Assembly (NCBI GenBank): GCA_030549495.1
Contig: JAUIRK010001031.1
Span: forward strand, 840,703 to 904,702
Direction: 5' to 3'
DNA: 64,000 nt
From: Nectonema munidae
Taxonomy: Eukaryota; Nematomorpha; Nectonematoida; Nectonematidae
Below are positions 34,691 to 45,613 of this stretch, piece by piece. The notes under the pieces were generated by a model. The model made no database searches. It was given only the letters and a program-made list of their open reading frames with translations, and had not been told where the DNA came from. The stretch's first letter is position 1. Every line of letters begins with the position of its first letter. The position numbers were made by a program, and so were the translations under genes.

Positions 34691-34968
34691 ATTTTAGGCT
34701 TTTTTTATAAGTATCTTGTATTTTATTAGATGATATGGATAGATATTCAGTCTGAATATTTGTTAACCAATTCTAGTTCAAAAGTTTTTTCTGATAAAAT
34801 CATTAAATTAGAATGTTTACAATTTTAATTAGAAAAGGTTTTCACCTCCTTTTTCTAAAAGACTCTCTCTTTCACGTAAATGTAAAAAGGTGAATAAATT
34901 CAATTTAAAATTAAAATGATCTTGATTATAACTAAATCTTCACATATTCGCATCTCTAAGATTATTGA

Positions 34969-35886
34969 CTTGCCCCATTACTGTTTTCCCTGTTTATAAA
35001 TGATCTTCCTATGTGTAATGAAAAAACTAAGTTTTTAATGTTTGCAGATGACATCACTGCTATAGTTCCTCTATCAGAACTGAGCCCATCATGTTGCTAT
35101 ATTGACCAAGTTATTAATCCAGTTTTAGATTGGTGTAGAGCAAATTTTCTCCAAGTAAATGGTAATAAAACAAAAGCTATGTTTTTTTCAAATAAGAAAA
35201 AAAGAATTGAATGTAAAAATAAAATTGAAATTGTTGAGGAATATAATCTACTAGGCTTGAGAATAAATCGTTATTTGAATTGGAAAACTCATATAAGTTT
35301 TTTGGAAACTAAGCTATGCTCTATAAACGGCATTATGAAAAAGTATAAAAATGAGTTGCCTACACATTCGAAGCTGGTAATATATAAAAGTTTGTTTTTA
35401 CCGCACTGTTACTACAGTATTATAAATTGGGGATACAGTGACATTACCAAACTGTTTCAACTTCAGAAAAAGTCAATAAGGTTAGTATTTAATCAGCCCT
35501 CATTAAGTCATACATCTCTCTTTTTCATGCAAAACAATTTATTGAAATTAAAAGATATATACTATATGCAAATATCTAATTTTACATACAAGCTCTTTTC
35601 GAATACTTTGCCTAAAATATTCAGTCCATGGATTGCAATCAATTGTGCATCTAATAATTATTGTCTTAGAAATTCTAGTAGTTTACCAATAATAAGGACT
35701 AAGCTTGTCTCTACTAAAAATTCCTTAAGACATAGAATAATAAAACACTGGAATAAATTTCTTTTGAAATTCGGAATAGAAAAGTCTTTGAAATATTTCA
35801 AGAATACACTACAAATGTTTTTGTTAAATAAATATGATCAGACCTGTACAAATAAAAAATGTTTTGTTTGTAAACTGCAAATGTAA
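34969..35886 (+). pseudogene. LINE reverse transcriptase, C-terminal half
   Basis: One open frame of about 305 residues without its natural start. It opens with APLLFSLFINDLP, the conserved block before the reverse transcriptase active site, then FLMFADDITAIV with the FADD catalytic motif, then the thumb region (VNGNKTKAMFFSN, YNLLGLRINRYLNWKTHI). The C-terminal domain (LKLKDIYYMQISNFTYKLFS, LPIIRTKL, IIKHWNKF) follows the Jockey/CR1/L2-like pattern; the clade is inferred from this. It ends in a Cys pair (CTNKKCFVCK). The endonuclease and N-terminal reverse transcriptase parts are absent. The surviving frame has no stop, so the insertion may be fairly recent. Confidence 0.85.
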
Positions 35887-36277
35887 ACTTATCATGTTTT
35901 AATGTTCTTTCGCTCCTCTTTATTATACATATATATATTCAGTTTTATAAATCAAACGCTTTTTTATTATTTTTGATATTATACAATATCCTTGCCAAAC
36001 AAAGATGTTCCAACAAGCCTTTTTTTCCTTTTATTCTCAACCGCTTCTTACCAAAAAGATTGCTCATGGAAGTGATTACACAACGGCTGACGCTTTCAAA
36101 TCGTCCATGATGTCTCTCCAATCCTTAAGAAAAAAATATATATATATATCATTTTAAACATAAGGCATCTTTTTTTTCTATATCCATAGCAGAAAATGAT
36201 TTGCATGTTCACGTATCATCTAGTTGTATATATATATATATTTTTTTTTCCTCTCCATTATTTTATGATATAATAAA

Positions 36278-36300
36278 TTTCTTCTTCTTCTTCTTCTTCT
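36278..36300 (+). repeat. (TTC)n microsatellite
   Basis: Seven or so TTC units, probably the tail of the LINE. Confidence 0.8.
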
Positions 36301-36621
36301 ATATATACTTGAATAAAAAGAAATAAATTTTTTTTATTCCTAAGATTATTGATAACTCTGCCTTACTCATAATTTTCAGATTTCCTACCCTAATTTTATA
36401 CAAGATCTCCTCTACAATGAGACTACTATTTTAGACGATTCATAATCTTATATTACGTAACAATTCAATTCAATATATAAAAAAACATTTTGCAGTGACA
36501 GAGAATTATGGAAATTTGAAAATAAGTATAAATTAGTATATAATCCAAACCTAGATCAGTAAAAAGTTAAAAATATTTTTATCTTTTTAATAATTTTTTT
36601 TATGATTTCTACATTTTAATA

Positions 36622-36807
36622 AGAGCCTCATGGTTGTTAGGGTGTACCTCTCAGCTTAACAGTTGAAGGTCAGGGGTTCGATCCCCAAGGCTCCCAACTC
36701 TAAAAACAAATTCACAAAAACTGTGATTAACCATCTTAAGCATAATGCGAGCATATAGCTTTAATGCTGAAAGTGCTTTGATATCTCAAACCAAACCAAA
36801 CCAAACA
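36622..36807 (+). mobile_element. tRNA-derived SINE, copy 1
   Basis: A tRNA-like head contains a B box GGTTCGATCC (36675-36684) and an A-box-like TTGTTAGGGTG (about 36634). The body (ACTGTGATTAACCATCTTAA) is shared with copy 2, and the element ends in an (AAACC)n tail at 36787-36806. The head does not fold as a full tRNA gene. Confidence 0.75.
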
Positions 36808-36937
36808 TTTTAATAAAATTGATTAAATTGGCGGCCTCATCTTAAATAGTATTTTTAAATTTAATTTGTTTTTTCAATTTAATTTGTTCCTTAACAATGA
36901 AATAATAATTTATTTTTAATTTAATTTTTTTTATAAA

Positions 36938-37045
36938 TTAGGGTGTACCTCGCATTTTAGTTGAAGTTCAAAGGTTCGATCCCCAACGCTTCCCACTCGT
37001 AGAAACAAAATTACAAAAACTGTGATTAACCTTCTTAAGCATAAT
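36938..37045 (+). mobile_element. tRNA-derived SINE, copy 2 (truncated)
   Basis: It shares TAGGGTGTACCTC, the B box GGTTCGATCC (36973-36982) and ACTGTGATTAACC(T)TCTTAA with copy 1, about 300 bp away in the same orientation. The 5' end and the AAACC tail are missing. Confidence 0.7.
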
Positions 37046-37049
37046 TTTT

Positions 37050-38071
37050 AAATAAATAAATTTTTAAATTTTATGAAGCGGAAAACACTAACTTCAGTTT
37101 TGTTGACCATTTTATTTCTGCGAGAACAGCTTTAAAAAGCAAACCGTCATTGCTAGTGTATTTTTAAACAGCGCCATAAATAATAAAATTTAACATCATA
37201 AAATTTTAGTGTATAAAAATAGTATTATTTAATTTATATTCTTTATCAAAATGAAGTACTTATATGTTAAGTTGGGCAGTTGATTATTTAAATTTGAAAT
37301 TGCTGGTTTTAAAATTTTTAATTTTGAAATTATCGCACGTAGCTGGGGCAAAGCATAAAACTTTAGTGTAATCAGTGACATATTTTGTATATGTGTCTCC
37401 AGGAATGTAGGATAAATTATTTGTCTCTATAAAGTTCAGGAGTCGGAAAGAATAACTTAAAAAATTTAACGCCAACTCTTCATTTCCGACTTCGACTAAA
37501 AAGGGAACACTCCATATGCTTACAAAAAAAACATAAAAAAATAATTTTTTAACCGATTTCGACTTGGACCCATAAATTTTATTCCCGATCCCTTTTCTAA
37601 TACACTCTTTTTTATATAAAAAACTGAAACTCTTTCTCCTTTAAAATTTTAACTTGCATTACCTAAAGACACATGATTAAGAAACATTTTAGAATAATAA
37701 TTTTTATATTCTCAATTTCTTATATTGATAAGAATAGCAATACAAGCTAAAAAAAGCCTCGGTGATCAGGAAAGAGCTACATCGTGCAATAGTCATCTTT
37801 TTATTTTACTAGTGATGCAAAAATCTCCAGTTTGCTAAGTTAGTCAGTGTACCATGATTTGTGCCTTATTATGTTTCATGAAGATAGTGTTTTTCATTTA
37901 AATTATTTTAAAATAAACAGTGTGAAATTTCAATTTTGTTTTACTCTCACTTTCACTTCAAGATTTGTACGACCTTATCGCTTCGTTCAAAAATTTGTTC
38001 CATATGTTTCAAAAAACCGTTATTTCGTTACATTCACGCGTTTCCAGCTGACTAAAAAAAACAAAGCTAAC
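37050..38071. other. AT-rich intergenic stretch, no gene seen
   Basis: No supported coding region or repeat end. Confidence 0.5.
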
Positions 38072-38208
38072 TTAACCGGTTATCGACAACAGTCGACATA
38101 TGTCGACTTTACAAAAATAAAATCGTCTGCGTTTATCAATGATCTTTAATACAAATCTTCTGCTTTACATTAGATTTCGTTTGATTATTCCGGTCGTTAA
38201 CGGATTAA
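38072..38208. mobile_element. 137 bp TTAA-flanked MITE, copy 2
   Basis: TTAA-CCGGTTATCGACAAC at 38072 and the inverted TTAA-TCCGTTAACGACCGG ending at 38208. The interior is nearly identical to copy 1 at 12254-12391, including ATCAATG(A)TCTTTAATAC and CTGCTTTACATTAGAT. Confidence 0.8.
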
Positions 38209-39262
38209 TAACAATCTTTACATATTTTCTGGTGATAGTTATTCCGAGAAGCAACGTTTATTGTGTTCAATAATGATTGTCAAAATATGTTGAAATGTAG
38301 GTAAGGCCTTTCGATGCTCAAAGTTTGCGCGCATATTCATGAAATCTATAAAGATTTAAAGACTTTGTGAAATTGAGAAACTCTTAAGTACTCAAAATTT
38401 GATTTTTTTAATAAATTTTTCTATTCAATTTTTTCAGTTTCTTATAAATAATATGAGTGTATACACAAAATTTTTATGTAATCCAAAAAACTTAAAATAA
38501 ATTAAATTTTGCATTAAAATGAAAAAAAAGAATAAATTGGAATTTAGTTTCAAAAGTTATAAGATTTTAGTCGAAATATATAAAAATTGTACAATTTATT
38601 GGTATACAACCAAAAAATTATTTTCAATTTAACAGGAAATTTTAAAGAAGGTACCAACCAAGGAAAGGTGGGACCTTAGTATGTTAGGGAACTACTGCTG
38701 AACTTCACAAAATGTCTACAAACGTAAAGGTTACAGGCGTAGTTTTCAAGACAAGAAGAATAGATTTTGATTTATTTTGTACCTTTTATAAATAAAATAT
38801 ATTTTGATTTATTTCATAATAGTTTGATTTATACCTCTTTCATTCATTTCTCTCTTAATAAAGGATCAAGCAAACTTTCTGTTTGTTTTATTTAGTCTTT
38901 TGATTTATATTAATATATAGTGAGCTCTACAAATTTGTGCGTAAACCTTACGTGTTAGGGAAAAACTGTGATGATATTTCGATTCAGCATCACATATTTC
39001 AAACAATTCAGGGAAAGTCCAATTTTGCAGGTCTGTGATTTATCGATAATCCACAGCCCTCATTACTTAGATAGTTGAAGAGATCGTTGAGTAGTGTCCT
39101 AATTAGCTACTATAAGTAGTAATAGCTTTTTAAGAGTTAAGGAAGAAGAGTGTATATTTGTGCTGTATAAAGATTAGGCGTTAGTTTTTCAATGTCATGC
39201 CTCAACTTTACAAGATCCAAAAATTTGAAGCTTATGTTCTACACTGTAGTGTGCTTCCAAAA
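38209..39262. other. AT-rich stretch upstream of NASP, no gene seen
   Basis: May contain NASP promoter or 5' UTR sequence. Nothing specific was recognised. Confidence 0.4.
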
Positions 39263-39696
39263 CAGGGGCGCACATCTAGGGGGGGGGGGCAATAACAAAT
39301 TTAAAGTTTGTAGAATATTTCGTCCAAAAATTTTAAACCTTCAATTTCTATTTAAAATGACCAAATTTAAATTCACGACTACCTACCTGCCAATTCATAG
39401 ACCCATATCCTAAATATATTTTCAAACAATTTACTTTACTGACTGAATATGTGTAGGTATAATATGAAGATTTTATAAGATGATTCTTTTTTTTCTGTGT
39501 TACTAATCAAGATTGATAATATTTTTTTGCTAAAAATTTAATAATTTAGTTTTAAACAAGAATGCATATATAATAAACAATTTTAGCAAGAATGCAAATA
39601 TAATGTCTGGTAATAATGGTGGTGTGTTCATTAGATAAAAATTCTTTTATAATAAAATATGAAAATTATCCAAAATTTTCAAGATGTGCGCCCCTG
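39263..39696. mobile_element. 434 bp hAT-type MITE just upstream of NASP
   Basis: CAGGGGCGCACATCT (39263) and the inverted AGATGTGCGCCCCTG (39682-39696) are a perfect 15 bp pair. The flanks TTCCAAAA and TTCTGAAA agree at 6 of 8 positions, as expected for an aged 8 bp duplication. A G-run lies near the left end. The element ends 167 bp before the NASP ATG. Confidence 0.78.
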
Positions 39697-39863
39697 TTCT
39701 GAAAATACGCTATGTTAACATTTAAGCTTACTATTTTTATAAAATAAGCTAAGATTTCTCTCAATCTGTTTGTGATTATAAAGAATATTATACCTATGAA
39801 TTTTGTTACTTATTCAATCTTTCATGTCTTTGTGCTTTAGTTTTGTTGTAAGCTCTGCAAAAT

Positions 39864-42800
39864 ATGTCTAAAGATTACGCACTCTTATATGCTGAAGCTT
39901 TGCGTGCTTTTGTTCTAAAAGACTATTCTGCTTCCTCCGATATCTTAGCAAAACTTTGTGAAACAACGTAAGTATTCAACCTTAATCCAAGTTTTAATTT
40001 TACTATTAGAATGTCAAAATTAAAACCCTACCTTCTATTTGCAACGCAAGTACCGTATATCTTTGAGTATAAGTAGAGCTTGAGTATAAGACAAAGGTAA
40101 ATTTAAAAGATCCTATCCAGAAATTTGAGTAACTCGAATATATGTCCAACTGAAAAGTAAAGCTATTCATGACCAAGTTTTCAGAAGTGAGTAAAACAAA
40201 AACTCTTATTCGCTCGTTTACTATATTTTATACACTGCCAAGAAATTAATGGTTCTATAAAGTAGCTCCTTCAGATATTTAATAGCATAAAATGGGTCAC
40301 GACAAAAAATATTTAGAAACTTGATTAGATCTAGAATGAGTGCTTCGCTTTCTTCGAAGTGTACTTATGGCAGACGCAACTCACAAAGCCTTCTATTTAT
40401 CGATTAATATTTTATTTTATGCTCGATTTCAATGAAAAAAACCTCGACTTGTTCAAAGATATACGGTATATAGTATCTCTTTGTTAATGCTTTGTTCAAG
40501 TTGTTTTAACCCATTTGATATTATACAATGGGATACTAGTGTCACATACAAAGTGTTTGCTTTCATTTTTTTTTAAAATCTAGCGCTTAAAACAAAACAT
40601 TGAATAAAAAAAGCACAACACTTGCGCATGTAATGAATTTATACACTACTTAGGAATTATAAACTTTTAGAAGATTTTTGTATCGTCTTATTAAGATATC
40701 CGGTCTATAACCCAGGAATTTTCTAACCAATATTTCCCCGTTGAAATATCTAATCGAATATGTGTATGTGACTACGATCCTGCCGGATATGGGAGCACCC
40801 TCTGTAGTTAACCCATTTCATGCCAAGAGAAGCAGCTGACAACATGCTTTGTTTCTTTTTGAGTTTTCTGTGGGTTATTATTTCTTTCACCATTCCTTGC
40901 CTTTGTAACAGGTCAGCAGTTAACATTTCTGGACAATGCTGGAGGCCTATTTCTTCATTCGAATAGTTATTTTCAGAATGTCATCGATTATTGTCTTTGA
41001 GGTTCAGTAGTGGTTAGGGCAACATCTTCATCACCACCGTTAGGTTTAGTGTCTGCCTCGTTGTATGTTGCAATTAAGATTTGCCTCTACAGTCGTATTC
41101 AGTTGCAGTCATTTAAGTTTAATTAAAAAAAAGAAATTAATTAATTTATAAATGAAATTTAATTAAAAAATGTTTATTTAATTTATTAATTTTTGTTTTT
41201 TAAATTGGAGTTTAATTGAAATTTTTTAGTTTATTTAGTTTTCAGGAGCCATGGGGTCATCAGTTACTCTTCTCATCATGTCTGCAAAGGGATGTCATTG
41301 TTGAGGTCATCATTGGTATCTGTAACTTTAAATCCACACCGGGCAAAGCAATGGGTGATTGTGTACGACTTTGTATCGTTCCATGCCTTCTTCACCTAGT
41401 ATAGAGTGTGGAGGACAGTGACCGCCTTGTCTAGTTGTTAAGCACTTCCTTCAGAGTCCATCTTTGTCAGTATAGTATAGTAGCTTTCTGGCGCTTTGAA
41501 TGCTCTTATAATGCCTTGGTCAAGTGGTTGGAGTTCATATGTTGTGTTGGCTAGGAAGAGTCTAGAAAGATGAGAATCTTCGTCTCCTGTTGTCTCATAT
41601 TTTTGTTGGTTTCGTTTAGCCAGTCAGTCAATGTTCTGATTTTCATCCAGCATTTGTTGTTGGAAGCATAGGTCACAGACGGTTGATGTTTAATGTCCTT
41701 ATAGCATCGAGGAAAAAAGTTAATGATATAAAATGATTTTTTCCTCTATTTTGTAGGGAATAAATCAACACTAACACTGTCCAGTCTTAAGATATCAGCC
41801 AATAAGAAACGTGGATTGTGTTTGTAATTTACGCTCATCCGTAGAATCTACTTTAATGTTAATGAAATGTTAACCGAAAAGTTATGGACTCAGTTGTGAA
41901 AATGGAATATCATTCGAAATGCAGAGAAACAGGAAATGCACTTTTAATCTTCTTTACTGTCTTCAACCAAGAAAATGTTTTTCCTTTGTATTCACGATAT
42001 CCGTTCATCAAGGTGTTTTCATAGATGTTTCAGTGTATTATTACAGATTTTAAACCATGGCCGATATTCAGGAAGGATACGTTCCGTTTTATTAAGGTAT
42101 ATATATCATTGGAGTCAATGAAAATAAAACCGGAGCGAAGTACCGGCTTTGACAGGAATACGGTTTACTCAGGTATCAAATTTTACAGGTTCTACTGTAT
42201 ATTTAAAGCAAGCGATTTTTTTCTTGGGACTCTGGTCCTTAAAGGGTTAAACAATCATTATGCTGATAATTTAATTTTCTTGGTGATATGTATCAATTTA
42301 GCAGTTTTGCGAGATAAATGTGGCGTAAAACTACCCAAAACGTTAATAAATCGTGTAGTGATGGGATGAGATCAACATTTGTAACTGCTAAGTTTTATAA
42401 AAAGTCATTGAAAAAGAAAGCAGATTGTTTATTTTAGAATATCAATGCCTGAAAGGGTTATGGAATTTACTTTCAGTTTTGAAAAAACTCAATATTCATT
42501 CATTGGCATGTTGTAAGGAGTCTATCAGAAACTGTCCTTTCTAGAAATTTTAAATTTAATTTGAAAAAAAACATTTTCATTTCCTATATAGTAAGGCATT
42601 TGCACGGCTAGCCAAAACGATATAAACAAATTTCAAATATTTTATATTTGAATTAAATAATTTCAGTCAATCTATATCACTAATCATGCTTTCTTTTTTT
42701 TAATTGGCATAACTATGAATATAAAAACGAAGTGCACCTATAAAATCATTGCTGACCAATTTAAAAAACTTTGCGATCCACGTTTGCGACCTATATGTTA

Positions 42801-44147
42801 AGAAATACTGGACTAATCTCAACATCCTGCATAATACCCCATTTGATTGTGTTCGGTTGTTGTTGTTCGATGTTCTGAAAGGGACACTCGATCTATCGTT
42901 TCTTCATTTCCTTATCTCAAGCAGCTGTTATATCTCGCATTGTTTTTTGACACAAATATTCCGGAATTTTGTCTCTGTTTACTTACTCTCATGTGAAGAT
43001 GTGAGACGATTTTCTAGCTTGGAATTTTTTTATGTGGGCTTCATTTGCATTTTCTGTTTATTGCAAATTTAAAATTTGTACTGTAAAGTTTTCTCCTCCT
43101 CATAAAAATTTGAATACAACGAAACCTCTCTATATTGAACAGCCTAGGGTAGTGATGGCGAAGCTTTTTTATGCTGCGTGCCAATTTTTTTTGTCTCTCA
43201 AAAAAATTTTCTGCGTGCCAGATTAAAAAAAGTTTTTTTATTTGCAAAAAACATAAAAAAACGAAAAAACAGTTGATATTTTTTTGTGTATCTGATTATT
43301 AGTTCAAATTTACATGAAATGAGATTATTATTAGAAAGAAAAAATGTTCTTTTAAAAAATAAAATAGAAGTAAGATATTAAACTAAGACAAGAAATAGTA
43401 ACTAACACTTTCCACTTTACTAAAAAAAACCAATTTTGCTATAACATATTTATTGAATGAATGCAGGCTGAACAAAAGTTTGAAGCACTTTTTAAGTACT
43501 ATTAAAGTTTTGGAAGAAGAAAAAAGAAAAAAAAAATTCAAAATTTTCATATGATTTAATTTTTATATTTTTTAAGCGTGCCATTTAAAATCTTTTTGCG
43601 TGCCATAGGTTCGCCACCACTGGCCTAGGGACTCAATAGAAGTGTTCATTGTATAGCGATGTTCACTAGCAAGTTTTTAAGAATAGGCTTTGAAAAGGTT
43701 TGTGGTTTACTTTTCTGATATGATTGTATTATGTGTCCTATTGTATTGAAGTATTATGTGTATTATTGTATTATGTAAATAGCACTATTTCTACTATTTA
43801 AGCTTATTTTTTCTTTTTTTGAATAAGAGCACCATGGTGCTAGACATATAAATAAAGTTTTTGTAAAGTGTCCTTCCTCCTCTATTATATTTCTAATGGA
43901 GATGCAATCCTCTCTTTATTAATAACATGTTATGTGCTGTACAAAAGTTTTTTATATCATATTAAACTTATAAATATAATACTTTAATACAACTTATATT
44001 TTCTATATTAATCACAATATTTAAGTTCCGAAAATTTTGGCGAATCCTCTTTGGAGTATGGAAATGCTCTACTGTTGTATGGAAAATGTCTTTATGAACT
44101 TGGCAAAACTGAAGAGGGTTTGATCAATCCCGCTCCAGAATTAGAGG
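39864..44147 (+). CDS. NASP: NASP-family histone chaperone, first two coding exons (partial)
   Basis: NASP (Sim3/N1 family) is a nuclear TPR chaperone that holds histone H3-H4 and linker histone. Exon 39864-39967 encodes MSKDYALLYAEALRAFVLKD and YSASSDILAKLCETT, and ends in phase 2 at GTAAGT. Exon 44026-44147 continues SENFGESSLEYGNALLLYGK, CLYELGKTEEG and PAPELEG, and ends at GTAAGT in phase 1. The second block matches the vertebrate TPR1 region ([30 protein letters not shown], ALEG) closely. The start lacks the long N-terminal tail of human NASP and begins almost directly in TPR1. Later exons, with the acidic insert, TPR2-4 and the SHNi-TPR motif, are not seen before 45.6 kb; if the gene continues, it does so beyond the minisatellite. 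Intron 1 (4,058 bp) holds three elements. Confidence 0.85.
40053..40466. mobile_element. 414 bp TA-flanked MITE in NASP intron 1
   Basis: TA-CCGTATATCTTTGA (40051) and the inverted TCAAAGATATACGG-TA (to 40468). Words AGTATAAG and GAGTATAAGAC follow the left end. TA targets suggest a Tc1/mariner-type mobiliser. Non-coding. Confidence 0.75.
40800..42197 (-). mobile_element. Decayed Tigger element in NASP intron 1
   Basis: The end CAGGTTCTACTG-TA at 42186-42199 is a Tigger-type terminus; the other end is uncertain (40800 is approximate). On the - strand the remains of a transposase read LDENQNIDWLAKRNQQKYET and SRLFLANTTYELQPLDQGII (about 41650-41500). These correspond to the Tigger region from the second catalytic Asp to the PNTTxxLQPLDQGII motif. 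The copy is badly decayed. It runs antisense to NASP. Confidence 0.6.
42200..43149. other. Remainder of NASP intron 1, no gene seen
   Basis: A lone TTAA-type end (GGTCCTTAAAGGGTTAA near 42235-42251) matches the MITE at 9433. A 107-codon frame at 42749-43072 has no recognisable motif and is not called. Confidence 0.5.
43150..43622. mobile_element. 473 bp hAT-type MITE with perfect 8 bp duplication
   Basis: The ends TAGTGATGGCGAAGC (43150) and, read inverted, CAGTGGTGGCGAACC (43622) are flanked by GCCTAGGG at 43142-43149 and 43623-43630. GCGTGCC words repeat inside both ends. The interior is A/T-rich and non-coding. Confidence 0.9.
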
Positions 44148-44840
44148 GTAAGTCTCTTCATCTATCATAAATAAGTCTCACGCATTTTAGGCGCGTTTGC
44201 TTAAACGTGTTAAGTCTTGCTATTTAAAACACAAAACGATGTTACGAAAAGGTGTTGCGTGTCTGCGTGCGATTTTTTCTCCTCTTAAGAATATGAAGAT
44301 TATATAAGTTGATTCTTTGTTTCTCTGTGTTACTAGTCTAGCTTGATAACCCTATCTCAGAAAATTCGTTCTTAGAAAACTAGGTCTCTCATTTAACTAT
44401 ATGGCTCGAGGAAACTCAGTAATTTGAAACAAATAACTAACTATCTAACTCGTTTTTTAATTTGTTTCCGAAATTTTTTTTTGGATACCCACCAAATTTT
44501 CCATTCCGAGTTTTGTTGGACTCAATTTTTAAAACCAAGTTTTTTGACGACCAGTTTTTTCATGTGATATTATTTAACTATACACGAATTTGCTCTTTTC
44601 GTTTGGAAGCCAATTATTTGTTGAACTGTCATTCAGATTATTTCAAGGGGCGTAGCTATAAAATTTAAATAATTTTTTATGTGCATTAGGCGCTCGGACA
44701 ATGAGCTCATGGCATATATTTTATAATTTGTTGGGACTCTTGTGTGAATATTTACATACGCAGATTTTTATATTTATTGGTATATAAGCTACAAAATTAA
44801 GTTTGATTGACAAATCTGTATGTATTTCATTGGATTATCA

Positions 44841-45613
44841 CAGCTGTGGGCAAACTTTTCAGTATGAGGGCCGCATTTATAAAATCCGATTTTTCGAAGG
44901 GCTGCATCTAAAAAGGCACATTTTTCAAAGACATTTTTAAGTACGTTATAAGTAAAACAAATTTCAATTTTAATTTAAAAGTAAATTTTTATTAATTGAT
45001 CTTTAAATGCAAAAACTTCACCTAAAACACATTTCATTTCACAAAAAAAGTAACTAAGTAACTGAGTAATTTATCTGTTACAGAAATAATAAATAATGTC
45101 AATGAGAATGATGCAGCTGACCTCTGTCATTAACCAATTTGTTAAAATCAGGTGTCAAGTTGCTTGGGCTAATTCCTTTAATTTTGATTATAGGGAAAGT
45201 TTGCTCACAAATATAAGTTGATGCAAACAGCACAAACATCTTTCTTGCAAATTTTTTTAGCTTTTGAAACTTTTCTGAGTGCAGAGAGGCATAAAATTCG
45301 ACCAGTGGCTTACTTTCAAACACCCTCGTTGAAGAGTTATCAGCATGCAACTCAATTCTGCTTGTGCAAATGACTTGTTTTCCTTTGCAATTTTATAAGC
45401 CACTAGAAAACTTGCTTTGGTTGCATTCTTTTGTAAAGATGAGGAATTCTCAAACACAGTCTGTTGTCGATTAAAACTCTTTACCAGATCAGTTGCTTTC
45501 TCTTTCAGATCTTGATTTGATAAAGTTTTTCCAAAGTTAGCATGGTTGCTTTGAAAATGGCGTTTAAATTGTATTCCTTGATGACAGCAGCTGTGCCATG
45601 ACAAATCAAACAT
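44841..45613 (-). mobile_element. Internally deleted hAT (GTF2IRD2/Charlie8-like), cut off by the minisatellite
   Basis: The downstream end has a Charlie-like terminus (CAGCTGTGGGCAAAC at 44841, then AGGGCCGCA). On the - strand, from 45613, the frame reads CCHQGIQFKRHFQSNHANF and EKATDLVKSFNRQQTVFENS, then ATKASFLVAYKIAKENKSFA. These match the BED-finger and linker region of GTF2IRD2-like transposases. From 45350 another frame gives FARKMFVLFASTYICEQTFP and IIKIKGISPSNLTPDFNKLV, the hAT C-terminal dimerisation domain. The catalytic middle is absent. The N-terminal end of the BED finger and the second inverted end are missing because minisatellite sequence begins at 45614. Confidence 0.75.

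Larger units (their letters stand above)
34969..36300 (+). mobile_element. 3' end of a non-LTR retrotransposon (LINE)
   Basis: A 5'-truncated copy whose coding part ends at 35886. About 400 bp of 3' untranslated sequence follow, ending in AATAAATTTC and a TTC microsatellite tail (about 36278-36300), typical of several LINE clades. Upstream of 34969 the frame is closed by TGA at 34966 and no 5' part was seen. Confidence 0.75.

Noticed and set aside
36634-36700. A tRNA gene
   Set aside because: A B box is present, but the acceptor and anticodon arms do not pair and a shared body with an AAACC tail follows; it is a SINE.
42749-43072. A 107-codon frame in NASP intron 1
   Set aside because: Phe/Leu/Cys-rich chance translation of T-rich DNA, with no motif or splice context.
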